DNA of 7,133 bases from AC-69 sp044867345 (lineage in GTDB: Bacteria; Actinomycetota; UBA4738; HRBIN12): the NCBI GenBank assembly GCA_044867345.1, contig JBIOUU010000003.1:1-7133 (forward strand), in the 5' to 3' direction. The notes beneath the pieces are model-generated. The model saw only the letters and a list, made by a program, of their open reading frames with translations. It had not been told where the DNA came from and made no database searches. Below, in pieces: positions 1 through 6,107 of the stretch (the stretch's first letter is position 1; every line of letters starts with the position of its first letter). Position numbers and translations under genes: made by a program.

Positions 1-474
1 CCCCTCCACCACCTGCTGCACCGCGTGGGAGATGTCCGACAGCCGGCCCCCAGGCCGGATCTGCGAGATCCCCGCCTCCAGGGCCTCCTCGGTCACCCGG
101 ACGAGCTTCTCGGCCTCCGCCGAGGGCGGCTCGCCCACGAACACCGTGACCGCCGAGTCCGCGTGGTAGCCGTCCCAGATGGCCCCGAAGTCGAGCGACA
201 GCACGTCGCCCTGCTTCAGGATCCGCTTCGGCGAGGGGATCCCGTGGACGACCTCGTCGTTCAGCGACGCGCATATCGACGCGGGGAATCCCCGGTACCC
301 CTTGAACGAGGGCGTCGCGTTCCGTTCACGGATGAACCCCTCCGCGACCGCATCCAGGTCGGCCGTGGAGATCCCGGCGCGAACGGCCGCGAGCACCGTG
401 TCGATCGTGTCGGCCACGATGCTGCCGGCCACCCGCATCTTGGCCACCTCGTCGGGTGACTTGAGGATGATCAT
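1..474 (-). CDS. map: Type I methionine aminopeptidase, N-terminal 158 residues (3' end outside window)
   Basis: Removes the initiator methionine from nascent proteins as they leave the ribosome; a cytosolic metallo-enzyme of the pita-bread fold. The visible part starts MIILKSPDEVAKMRVAG, the usual type I N-terminus. It contains NDEVVHGIP, whose H77 matches the conserved substrate-side histidine (E. coli H79). It also contains SLDFG and HADSAVTVFVG, whose D95 and D106 match the first two metal-ligand aspartates (E. coli D97 and D108). The later His-Glu-Glu ligands lie beyond the left edge. The family is usually about 250 residues, so roughly 60 percent is seen. The ATG overlaps the adk stop as ATGA, which fixes the start and suggests translational coupling; GGAAGC just upstream is only a weak ribosome site. 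The frame is open to base 1, so the gene is cut by the window and not broken. It commonly follows adk in bacterial spc operons, often with infA next. Confidence 0.97.
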   Translation of the reverse strand, partial: MIILKSPDEVAKMRVAGSIVADTIDTVLAAVRAGISTADLDAVAEGFIRERNATPSFKGYRGFPASICASLNDEVVHGIPSPKRILKQGDVLSLDFGAIWDGYHADSAVTVFVGEPPSAEAEKLVRVTEEALEAGISQIRPGGRLSDISHAVQQVVEG

Positions 475-1133
475 GCTTCCAGGTCCAGCAGGTCGGACAG
501 GGCCTCGATGGTCCGGTCGGCCACGACCTCCTCGGGGGCCTCCGCATCGATGTCCCGCAGCAGCCCCCGCTCCCAGAAGTACAGGACGAGCGGCTGGGTC
601 TCCCGTCGGTATACCTGCAGCCGGCGCCGGATGGTGGCCTCGTCGTCGTCGGACCGGGCCTCGAGCCGGTGGCCGCAGACGTCGCAGATGCCCTCGACCC
701 GGGGACGCTTGAAGTTCAGGTTGTACACGCGCTTGCAGTTCGGGCAGACCAGCCGGCCGGTGAGCCGCTTCACCGCCACCTCGTCCCCGATCTTGAAGTT
801 CAGGACGGCGGAGAGCGGGCGGCCCGCGGCGGCCAGGGCACCTTCCAGCGCCTGGGCCTGGGCCACGGTGCGGGGGAACCCGTCGAGGATGAACCCCTCA
901 CGGGTGTCCGGTTGGTCCAACCGCTCCAGGACCATGTTCACCGCGATGTCGTCGGGGACGTAGTCCCCCCGGTCCATGTACTCCTTGGCCGCCAGCCCAA
1001 GGGGCGTGCCCCTCGCGGCATGGTCACGGAAGATGTCGCCCGTCCCGATCACGGGGAGCCCGTAGCGCTCCGACAGCCTCCTGGCCTGGGTGCCCTTTCC
1101 CGCCCCCGGAGGACCGAGGAGGACGATCCTCAT
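471..1133 (-). CDS. adk: Adenylate kinase, long-LID zinc-type
   Basis: Interconverts ATP plus AMP and two ADP in the cytosol. The 220-residue product has the P-loop GPPGAGKGT at 7-15, the AMP-site segment TGDIFR at 31-36, and FILDGFPRT at 81-89. The LID domain runs from about 122 to 165 and carries two Cys pairs, C130-C133 and C150-C153, the structural zinc site seen in Bacillus-type enzymes. After it come RSDDDEATIRRRL and the usual C-terminal helices. The length agrees with long-LID kinases (about 214-220). The residue before TGD is glycine (G30), where many family members have serine; this is a small deviation. The ATG lies 2 bases after the secY stop. A GAGGGA sits 14 bases upstream inside secY, farther than ideal, so coupling to secY translation is likely. 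The 3' end overlaps map by 4 bases. The Cys4 LID is unlike the short Adk of Mycobacterium. Confidence 0.98.
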   Translation of the reverse strand: MRIVLLGPPGAGKGTQARRLSERYGLPVIGTGDIFRDHAARGTPLGLAAKEYMDRGDYVPDDIAVNMVLERLDQPDTREGFILDGFPRTVAQAQALEGALAAAGRPLSAVLNFKIGDEVAVKRLTGRLVCPNCKRVYNLNFKRPRVEGICDVCGHRLEARSDDDEATIRRRLQVYRRETQPLVLYFWERGLLRDIDAEAPEEVVADRTIEALSDLLDLEA

Positions 1134-1135
1134 AG

Positions 1136-2422
1136 CTACTTCAGGAATCCCTCGTAGTGCCGCATGAGCAGCTGGGACTCGAGCTGCTTCATGGTCTCGA
1201 GGGCCACGCCGACCGTGATGAGGAGCGAGGTCCCGCCGAACGGGAACTGCTGGATGACCCAGAAGGCGAAGACGATCGACGGCAGGAGGGCGATGGCCGC
1301 CAGGAACAGTGATCCGGGCAACGTGATGCGTACTAGGACGTCGTTCAGGTAGTTCGCCGTGGGCTGGCCGGGCCGGATCCCGGGGATGAACCCTCCGTAC
1401 TTCCGCAGGTTGTCGGCGGTATCCACCGGGTTGAATGCGATGGCCGTATAGAAGTATGCGAAGAACACGATGAGCATGCCGTAGATGGCCATGTACACCA
1501 GGCTCCGCTGGTTCGTGACGTAGTTGCTCACGAAGTTCGTGAACCAGTTGGCGTGGTACACGCTGGCCAACAGGGTCGGGAAGTACAGGACCGACGAGGC
1601 GAAGATGATCGGGATGACGCCGGCCTGGTTGACCTTCAGCGGGATGTAGGTGCTGCCGCCGGTGGTCATCCGCCGTCCCACGACCCGCTTGGCGTACTGG
1701 ACCGGGATCCGCCGCTGGCCCTGCTCAACGAAGACCACGGCCACGACGAGGGCCAGGCCGATCAGCAGGACCACGATGAACTTCGCGTTGCTCTGCAACA
1801 GGATCGCGCGACCTTCGGTGGGGAGCCGCGAGATCACGCTGGCGAAGATCATGACCGACATCCCGTTGCCGATCCCCCGCTGGGTGATGAGCTCGCCCAT
1901 CCACATGATCGTGGCCGTTCCGGCCGTCATGATCAGCACGATCAGCGCGATGTTCGGCGCGGTGAACGTCCCCGGCCGGAACACGTCGACGCCGTTCAAC
2001 TGCTGGGCGCCGGAGTGGAAGAGGAACACGAGTCCGGTGGACTGGAGGAGCGCCAGGACGACGGTCACGTACCGCGTCCATTGGTTGATCTTCTTGATGC
2101 CGGTCTCGCCCTGCTTCTGCCATTGCTCGAGCTTGGGGATCACCACGGTGAGGAGCTGCATGATGATGGAGCTCGTGATGTACGGCATGATCCCCAGGCC
2201 GAACACGGCCATCCGAGTGAGCGCGCCCCCCGAGAACAGGTCGATGAACGACAGGAACCCGCCCTGGCCCTGCGACTTGAACGCTGCCGTCAACCGGCTG
2301 ATGTCGACGATGGGGACGGGCACGTGCGAGCCGAACCGATAGACGGCGATGATGAACAGCGTGAACAGGATCTTCTTGCGGAGGTCCGGGACCTTGAAGG
2401 CGTTGACGAAGGCGCGCAGCAC
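1136..2422 (-). CDS. secY: Preprotein translocase channel subunit SecY
   Basis: Pore subunit of the SecYEG translocon in the cytoplasmic membrane, which exports unfolded preproteins and inserts membrane proteins. It has 428 residues, normal for the family, with about ten hydrophobic segments. Landmarks are the N-terminal FKVPDLRKKILFTL (9-22), a plug-region segment FIDLFSGGALTRM (59-71), and GIMPYITSSIIMQLL (77-91, TM2). The cytosolic loop RRIPVQYAKR (237-246) is where ribosome and SecA contacts are known. TYIPLKVNQAGVIPIIFASS (258-277) is TM7. The second large cytosolic loop has KYGGFIPGIRPG (341-352), and the C-terminus is ETMKQLESQLLMRHYEGFLK. The start is GTG; no nearby in-frame ATG fits better and the family N-terminus is intact. 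It is preceded by the largest gap in the window (20 bases) and by almost no Shine-Dalgarno sequence, so its initiation may differ from that of its neighbours. The stop is TAG, the only one in the window. Confidence 0.98.
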   Translation of the reverse strand: MLRAFVNAFKVPDLRKKILFTLFIIAVYRFGSHVPVPIVDISRLTAAFKSQGQGGFLSFIDLFSGGALTRMAVFGLGIMPYITSSIIMQLLTVVIPKLEQWQKQGETGIKKINQWTRYVTVVLALLQSTGLVFLFHSGAQQLNGVDVFRPGTFTAPNIALIVLIMTAGTATIMWMGELITQRGIGNGMSVMIFASVISRLPTEGRAILLQSNAKFIVVLLIGLALVVAVVFVEQGQRRIPVQYAKRVVGRRMTTGGSTYIPLKVNQAGVIPIIFASSVLYFPTLLASVYHANWFTNFVSNYVTNQRSLVYMAIYGMLIVFFAYFYTAIAFNPVDTADNLRKYGGFIPGIRPGQPTANYLNDVLVRITLPGSLFLAAIALLPSIVFAFWVIQQFPFGGTSLLITVGVALETMKQLESQLLMRHYEGFLK

Positions 2423-2442
2423 GAGAACCCGATTCTACCCCG
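2423..2442 (-). promoter_or_regulatory. rplO-secY spacer with possible leaderless -10 element
   Basis: This 20-base spacer is the longest non-coding stretch in the window. On the minus strand it contains TAGAAT at 2437-2432, which fits the TANNNT -10 consensus, followed by 9 bases and then the GTG of secY. No convincing -35 hexamer is seen 16-19 bases upstream, and no purine-rich ribosome site sits in front of the GTG. In Actinomycetota many genes are transcribed without a leader from a TANNNT box placed just ahead of the start codon, so a secY-adk-map internal promoter is possible. It could equally be a chance match; secY is normally also read through from upstream. Confidence 0.25.
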
Positions 2443-2880
2443 TCAGGTGACGAGCTCGGTCCTGCCTCCGGCCGCTTCGATCTTGGCCTTGGCGGCCTCG
2501 GAGAACGCGTGGGCCTTGACGGTCAGGGCCCGTCCGATGTCGCCGCGGGCCAGCACCTTCACCGGGCGTCCCCCGTGGATCAGGCCCCGTGCGAGCATGG
2601 CGGCGGGATCGACCTCGCCGCCCTCGAACGCCCCGGCCAGGGTCTCCACGTTGACCACCGAGTACTCGACCCGGTTCCGATTGGTGAAGCCCTTCAGCTT
2701 GGGCACGCGTCGCTGGAGCGGCATCTGGCCGCCCTCGAACCCCAGCTTGGGGTTGTGGCGGGCCCCGTAACCCTTGGTCCCCCGGCCCGCCGTCTTCCCC
2801 TGGCCGGCGGCCCTGCCCCGGCCCACGCGCCGCTTCCGCCCCGTGGCGCCGGGAGCGGGACGGAGGTGATGGAGCTTCAT
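2443..2880 (-). CDS. rplO: 50S ribosomal protein L15
   Basis: Large-subunit protein that helps fold 23S rRNA late in 50S assembly. It has 145 residues, normal length. The N-terminus MKLHHLRPAPGA leads into a basic, glycine-rich extended arm that penetrates the rRNA (about 13-45, including GQGKTAGRGTKG at 26-37). Next come LGFEGGQMPLQRRVPKLKGF (46-65) and the C-terminal signature segment ending AKIEAAGG at 132-139. The arm lacks the GSG seen in many homologues and reads GRAAGQGKT, close to the KGKTAGRGTKG form of actinomycetes. The ATG overlaps the rpmD stop as ATGA and has the clearest ribosome site in the window, GAGGAGGT with a 7-base spacer, so it may be initiated strongly on its own as well as by coupling. 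Confidence 0.98.
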   Translation of the reverse strand: MKLHHLRPAPGATGRKRRVGRGRAAGQGKTAGRGTKGYGARHNPKLGFEGGQMPLQRRVPKLKGFTNRNRVEYSVVNVETLAGAFEGGEVDPAAMLARGLIHGGRPVKVLARGDIGRALTVKAHAFSEAAKAKIEAAGGRTELVT

Positions 2881-3062
2881 CGGGCCACCTCCTCGACCCT
2901 CACCAGGTGGCTGACCTTGGCGATCATGCCTCGGATCTCCGGGCGATCGTCCTTCACCACCGAGTCACCGAGACGGTGCAGCCCCAACCGGCGGACCGTC
3001 GCCTTCTGGTCCTTCGGCCGATGGATCGCGCTCCGGATCTGGGTGACCTTAAGCCTGGTCAC
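2877..3062 (-). CDS. rpmD: 50S ribosomal protein L30
   Basis: Small large-subunit protein bound to 23S rRNA. It has 61 residues, full length for the bacterial family. TRLKVTQIRSAIHRPKDQ at 2-19 is the first strand and helix, RRLGLHRLGDSVVKDD (24-39) is the central conserved part, and PEIRGMIAKVSHLVRVEE (41-58) is the C-terminal strand. The start is GTG at 3062, which lies inside the end of rpsE and gives a 14-base overlap, the longest in the window. The alignment to family N-termini (M-x-x-LK[IV]T) supports this start, as does GAAGAGG six bases upstream. The 3' end overlaps rplO by 4 bases. Some bacterial lineages have lost this protein; it is intact here. Confidence 0.97.
   Translation of the reverse strand: MTRLKVTQIRSAIHRPKDQKATVRRLGLHRLGDSVVKDDRPEIRGMIAKVSHLVRVEEVAR
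2887..2894 (-). promoter_or_regulatory. Strong Shine-Dalgarno site for rplO
   Basis: On the minus strand this reads GAGGAGGT, seven bases before the rplO ATG and inside the last codons of rpmD. It is the best match to the anti-Shine-Dalgarno sequence noticed in the window and supports the chosen L15 start. Confidence 0.75.
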
Positions 3063-3648
3063 CGTAGGCCTCTTCCAGCTTGGCCGCCCGGGCCGCCTGC
3101 ATGCGCTCGTCGGCCGCGGCCACCGCCGAGAGCATGGGCTTGGGGGCCACCTCGCTCAGTTCCCGGCCGCGGAGCCTCGCCACCTGCTCGGGCCGCTTCA
3201 GGCTCCGCAGCCCGGCCGTCGCCGCCTTCACGATGTTGATCGCGTTGCTCGACCCCAGGGACTTGGACAGGATGTCCTTGATCCCGGCGCACTCGACCAG
3301 GGCCCGGACCGGGCCGCCGGCGATGACTCCGGTACCGGGTGCGGCGGGCTTGAGGAGCACGATGCCGGCACCATCCTCCCCGGTCACCTGGTGCGGGATG
3401 GTGGTCCCCATCATCGGGACCTCGAACATCTTGCGCTTGGCCTCCTCGACCCCCTTGGCGATCGCCGCAGGGACCTCCTTGGCCTTGCCGTAGCCGACGC
3501 CGACGCGCCCCGCGCCATCGCCGACCACGACGAGCGCGGCGAACGAGAAGCGGCGGCCGCCCTTGACGACCTTGGCCACGCGGTTGATCGCGATGACCCG
3601 CTCCTCGTACATGCCCTTCTCTCCGGTGGACGCGTCGTACCGTCGCAT
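3049..3648 (-). CDS. rpsE: 30S ribosomal protein S5
   Basis: Small-subunit protein at the mRNA entry side, important for decoding accuracy and helicase action; mutations in its N-terminal loop give spectinomycin resistance in model bacteria. It has 199 residues. The N-terminal double-strand-RNA-binding-like domain spans about 14-79, with YEERVIAINRVAKVVKGG and FSFAALVVVGDG. The C-terminal domain spans about 92-162, with GIVLLKPAAPGTGVIAGG, VRALVECAGIKDILSKSLGS and NIVKAATAGL. A tail of about 35 residues, rich in Ala, Glu and Arg, follows; similar tails occur in actinobacterial S5, while E. coli S5 is 167 residues. The ATG at 3648 overlaps the rplR stop by one base (TGATG). A second in-frame ATG at 3612 (M13) has the purine-rich GGAGAGAAGG just upstream, so a start 12 residues shorter is possible. 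The stop is TAA. Confidence 0.97.
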   Translation of the reverse strand: MRRYDASTGEKGMYEERVIAINRVAKVVKGGRRFSFAALVVVGDGAGRVGVGYGKAKEVPAAIAKGVEEAKRKMFEVPMMGTTIPHQVTGEDGAGIVLLKPAAPGTGVIAGGPVRALVECAGIKDILSKSLGSSNAINIVKAATAGLRSLKRPEQVARLRGRELSEVAPKPMLSAVAAADERMQAARAAKLEEAYGDQA

Positions 3649-4019
3649 CAGATCGACAATCCCCTTTCCCTGGCCCCATCGGCCAGCGCGGCGATCCGGC
3701 CGTGATACAGCCGCCCGCCACGGTCGAACACCGCACCCTGGATCCCCGCCTGCTTCGCCCGGTCGGCGATCAGGGTCCCCACGGCCTTGGCCACGACCTT
3801 CTTGTCCCCCTTGGCTCCGCTGCTATCGACCTCGCGATCGGACGCCGAGGCGACCGTGCGAGCGGAGACGTCGTCGATCAGCTGGACGTAGATGTGGCGG
3901 TTCGACCGGTAAACGGCCAGGCGCGGACGCGCCGCCGTGCCCGAGATCTTGCGCCGAACCCGCAGGCGCCGGCGCGTCCGCGCCGAGCGCTTGTCGTTGC
4001 CACGCTGGAGCGTCCTCAT
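3648..4019 (-). CDS. rplR: 50S ribosomal protein L18
   Basis: Binds 5S rRNA with L5 and helps place it in the central protuberance of the 50S subunit. It has 123 residues. The basic N-terminal arm MRTLQRGNDKRSARTRRRLR (1-20) is followed by RPRLAVYRSNRHIYVQLIDD (31-50) and a C-terminal half with AKAVGTLIADRAKQAGI (77-93), VFDRGGRLYHGRIAALADGARERGL. These are the usual L18 landmarks. The open frame continues upstream of the ATG, but that part is out-of-frame rplF sequence. The chosen ATG forms a 4-base ATGA overlap with the rplF stop and gives the standard N-terminus. The 3' end shares one base with the rpsE start. No strong ribosome site is seen, so coupling to rplF is likely. Confidence 0.97.
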   Translation of the reverse strand: MRTLQRGNDKRSARTRRRLRVRRKISGTAARPRLAVYRSNRHIYVQLIDDVSARTVASASDREVDSSGAKGDKKVVAKAVGTLIADRAKQAGIQGAVFDRGGRLYHGRIAALADGARERGLSI

Positions 4020-4567
4020 GCCGTCGCGCCCTTCGCCGCCTTGCCGGCCTTCTTGCGGACGAACTCGCCCTCGTACCGGATGCCCTTCCCCTTGTACGGC
4101 TCGGGCTTGCGTATCTGCCGGATGTCCGCGGCCATCTGCCCGACCTGCTGCTTGTCGTTCCCCCGGATGATCACGCTGGTGGCCGCGGGGACCTCGAACT
4201 CGATGCCGTCGGGACATGGGACGTGGACCGGGTGCGAATACCCCACGGCGATCTCCAGGTCCTTGCCCCGGAGGGCCGCCCGATAGCCGACGCCCACGAT
4301 CTGCAGGCGCTTCTCGTACCCCTTCGTCACGCCCTCGACCATGTTCGCGATGAGGGTGCGCGTGAGCCCGTGCAGGCTCCGGTGGAAGCCCTCGTCGCTC
4401 GGGCGCTCGACCCGGATCACGCCGTCGTCGCGGACGATGCGCATCTCGGGGTGGAGCCGCCGGGACAGGGTCCCCCGCGGGCCTTTCACGGTGACGGTGG
4501 CATCCTCGTCGACCGCCACCTCCACGCCACTCGGGATCTCGATCGGTTGCTTTCCGATCCGACTCAT
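4016..4567 (-). CDS. rplF: 50S ribosomal protein L6
   Basis: Large-subunit protein near the sarcin-ricin loop and the factor-binding region. It has 183 residues, close to the usual 177-180. Two tandem L6 folds are expected: the first begins MSRIGKQPIEIPSGVEV and runs to about 80, and the second starts near KGYEKRLQIVGVGYRA (82-97) and ends with the signature KPEPYKGKGIRYEGEFVRKK (154-173). The C-terminal KAGKAAKGATA is a short basic tail. The gene starts 10 bases after the rpsH stop, with a GAGGA ribosome site that overlaps that TGA. It overlaps rplR by 4 bases at the 3' end. Confidence 0.98.
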   Translation of the reverse strand: MSRIGKQPIEIPSGVEVAVDEDATVTVKGPRGTLSRRLHPEMRIVRDDGVIRVERPSDEGFHRSLHGLTRTLIANMVEGVTKGYEKRLQIVGVGYRAALRGKDLEIAVGYSHPVHVPCPDGIEFEVPAATSVIIRGNDKQQVGQMAADIRQIRKPEPYKGKGIRYEGEFVRKKAGKAAKGATA

Positions 4568-4577
4568 GGCCTCGTCC

Positions 4578-4997
4578 TCACCACACGTAGGCCAGCACCT
4601 CGCCGCCGATACCGCGGCGAGAGGCCTCTCGGTCCGTGATCACGCCCTGGGATGTGGACAGGATGGCGATGCCGAGCCCGCCCATGACCCGGGGAAGCTT
4701 GTGGCGCACGGCGTACACGCGGCGCCCCGGGGTGGAGATCCGTCGCAGGCCGGTGATGGTGCGTTCCCGCTTCGCCCCGTACTTCAGGCGGACCCGGAGG
4801 GCCTGGTGGACGCCCTCGCCCTCGATCTCGAAGCCATCCACGAACCCTTCCGCCGCAAGGATCTTGAGGATCGCCTGGTTGAGCTTGGACGCCGGCACGA
4901 GCAGATCGTCCTTGTACGCAACGTTGGCGTTGCGGATCCTCGTGAGCATGTCCGCGACGGGATCGGTGACGTTGGTTCGAACGAGGGCCTTCACCAT
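4578..4997 (-). CDS. rpsH: 30S ribosomal protein S8
   Basis: Early-assembly small-subunit protein that binds the central domain of 16S rRNA. In E. coli it also represses translation of its own operon by binding the mRNA around the start of rplE. It has 139 residues. TDPVADMLTRIRNANVA (11-27) is the conserved first helix, and STSQGVITDREASRRGIGGE (114-133) with LAYVW at the end is the C-terminal RNA-binding signature. The N-terminus MVKALVRTNV places about eight residues before the usual TDP start. The only other upstream in-frame start is the GTG at codon 2, so this short extension looks real. The ATG overlaps the rpsN stop by 7 bases (TCATGGTGA), with GAAGG four bases upstream. A helix-21-like operator was not identifiable by eye at the rplX-rplE junction. 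Confidence 0.97.
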   Translation of the reverse strand: MVKALVRTNVTDPVADMLTRIRNANVAYKDDLLVPASKLNQAILKILAAEGFVDGFEIEGEGVHQALRVRLKYGAKRERTITGLRRISTPGRRVYAVRHKLPRVMGGLGIAILSTSQGVITDREASRRGIGGEVLAYVW

Positions 4998-5176
4998 GAC
5001 GCCTTCGTCACCCCCGGCAGCTCACCGATGTGCGCCAGCTCGCGGAAGCAGATCCGGCACAGCAGGAACCTGCGGTAGACGGCCCGAGCACGGCCGCACC
5101 GACGGCACCGGGTGTACTCGCGCACGGCGAACTTCGCCGGCTTGAGCTGCTTCTCGATCTTCGCCTTCCCTGCCAT
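4991..5176 (-). CDS. rpsN: 30S ribosomal protein S14, zinc-binding (C+) type
   Basis: Small-subunit head protein needed late in 30S assembly. It has 61 residues, the short form. The zinc ribbon is CRRC at 24-27 and CRIC at 40-43 (Cys-x2-Cys-x12-Cys-x2-Cys), followed by FRELAHIGELPGVTKASW, the standard C-terminus. This is the type Z form found in actinobacteria, Firmicutes and Thermus, unlike the roughly 100-residue zinc-free protein of E. coli. The ATG follows the rplE stop by 12 bases, with a good ribosome site GAGGGGA five bases upstream. The 3' end overlaps rpsH by 7 bases. Organisms with this form often carry a zinc-free copy elsewhere that is induced in zinc shortage; that cannot be judged here. 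Confidence 0.98.
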   Translation of the reverse strand: MAGKAKIEKQLKPAKFAVREYTRCRRCGRARAVYRRFLLCRICFRELAHIGELPGVTKASW

Positions 5177-5180
5177 CTCG

Positions 5181-5187
5181 TCCCCTC
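5181..5187 (-). promoter_or_regulatory. Shine-Dalgarno site for rpsN
   Basis: On the minus strand this reads GAGGGGA, with four to five bases before the rpsN ATG, in the 12-base gap after the rplE TAA. It supports the S14 start and independent initiation at this junction. Confidence 0.6.
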
Positions 5188-5188
5188 G

Positions 5189-5770
5189 TTACGAGGCCGC
5201 CGCGCTCACGGCCGGGGCACCCTCGAACGGGAACCCCAGCGCGATCAGCAGCGCCCTGCCTTCGTCGTCCGTCCTCGCCGTCGTGGCGACCGTGATGTCC
5301 ATTCCCCGGACTTTCACCACCTTGTCGTAATCAACCTCCGGGAAGATCAGCTGCTCGGTCAGCCCGAGCGTGTAGTTCCCGTGACCGTCGAACGACCGTC
5401 GTGACAGCCCCCGGAAGTCGCGGATCCTGGGGATCGCCACCGTGATGAGGCGGTCGACGAACTCCCACATGCGGTCGCCCCGAAGGGTGACCTTGGCCCC
5501 GATGGACATCCCCTCCCGGAGCTTGAAGCCGGCGATCGACTTCCGGGCCTTGGTGACCACGGGCCGCTGCCCTGTGATGACGGCCAGGTCCTGGGTGGCC
5601 GCCTCCAGCATACGAGCATCCTTCAGGGCGTCACCCACGCCCATGTTGATGACGACCTTCTGGAGCCGCGGGACCTCCATGGGGTTCCCGTACCCGAGGT
5701 CCTGGCGAAGGCGTGGGAGGACCTCCTCGCGGTAGCGGACCTTCAGTCGGGGCACGTAACGCTGGCTCAC
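5189..5770 (-). CDS. rplE: 50S ribosomal protein L5
   Basis: Binds 5S rRNA with L18 in the central protuberance and contacts the P-site tRNA and the 30S head. It has 193 residues; the family is about 180, and the excess is an Ala-rich C-terminal end (APAVSAAAS). Landmarks are RYREEVLPRL (12-21), EVPRLQKVVINMGVGDA (32-48), the conserved ITGQRPVVTKARKSIAGFKL (65-84) with REGMSIGAKVTLRG, and IPRIRDFRGLSRRSFDGHGN (123-142). The open frame extends farther upstream, but that part overlaps rplX out of frame. The chosen GTG at 5770 gives the family N-terminus (SQRYVPRLKVRY) and overlaps the rplX stop as GTGA, with GAGG seven bases upstream. The stop is TAA. In E. coli this junction is the S8 feedback site; the overlap leaves no spacer here for a separate operator. 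Confidence 0.97.
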   Translation of the reverse strand: MSQRYVPRLKVRYREEVLPRLRQDLGYGNPMEVPRLQKVVINMGVGDALKDARMLEAATQDLAVITGQRPVVTKARKSIAGFKLREGMSIGAKVTLRGDRMWEFVDRLITVAIPRIRDFRGLSRRSFDGHGNYTLGLTEQLIFPEVDYDKVVKVRGMDITVATTARTDDEGRALLIALGFPFEGAPAVSAAAS

Positions 5771-6105
5771 AGCTCCGCCTCGCACTTGCGGCAGATCCGG
5801 ACCTTCTTGCCGTCGGACCCGACCTCGTGGCCGACCCGCGTGGGCCGGCCGCAGGACCTGCACACGATCTGGACGTTGGAGATGTCGACGTACAGCTCCA
5901 TGTCGATGATGCCGCCCTGCTGGAGCTGCTGTCCGCTGGTGGAACGGCGGCCCGTGGCCCGCTGATGCTTCTTGGCCATGGCCCCGCCCTCCACCAGGAC
6001 GCGCCCATCCTTGGGCAGCACTCGGACCACACGGCCCTGATGGCCGCGGCTCTTCCCCGTCATCACCTGCACGGTGTCGTCCTTCTTGACGTCGACGCCC
6101 GGCAT
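5767..6105 (-). CDS. rplX: 50S ribosomal protein L24 with C-terminal zinc ribbon
   Basis: Assembly initiator of the 50S subunit that binds the 5' part of 23S rRNA near the exit tunnel. It has 112 residues. The N-terminal KOW fold spans about 6-40 (VKKDDTVQVMTGKSRGHQGR, then VVRVLPKDGRVLVEG). The middle has the conserved GGIIDMELYVDISNVQIVC. The C-terminal ribbon has CRSC (82-85) and CRKC (105-108), with PTRVGHEVGSDGKKVRI between them. Such Cys4 ends are common in bacterial L24 outside the E. coli group. The start taken is the ATG at 6105, two bases after the rplN stop, with GGAGG ten bases upstream. An in-frame GTG at 6111 would add two residues and create a GTGA overlap like several neighbours, so the start is uncertain by two codons. 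The 3' end overlaps rplE by 4 bases. Confidence 0.96.
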   Translation of the reverse strand: MPGVDVKKDDTVQVMTGKSRGHQGRVVRVLPKDGRVLVEGGAMAKKHQRATGRRSTSGQQLQQGGIIDMELYVDISNVQIVCRSCGRPTRVGHEVGSDGKKVRICRKCEAEL

Positions 6106-6107
6106 GG

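Noticed and set aside
4020..4217. Longer L18 with about 66 extra residues
   Set aside because: It is rplF out of frame. The ATG at 4019 gives the standard L18 N-terminus and an ATGA overlap.
1553..4639. Three long plus-strand open frames (about 405, 398 and 358 codons at 1553-2770, 2509-3705 and 3563-4639) opposite secY to rplF
   Set aside because: They run antisense to highly conserved genes, overlap one another, and have Arg-, Pro-, Gly- and His-rich products with no recognisable domain. Long antisense frames are expected in GC-rich genes because stop codons are rare there.
5761..5773. Small hairpin GCTG-TGAGC-CAGC around the rplE start as a possible S8 operator
   Set aside because: It has only four base pairs, no helix-21-like internal loop could be made out, and such stems are common by chance in GC-rich sequence.
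5771..5863. Longer L5 with 31 extra N-terminal residues
   Set aside because: The extra part is the rplX C-terminus read out of frame. The GTG at 5770 gives the family N-terminus, a GTGA overlap and a ribosome site.
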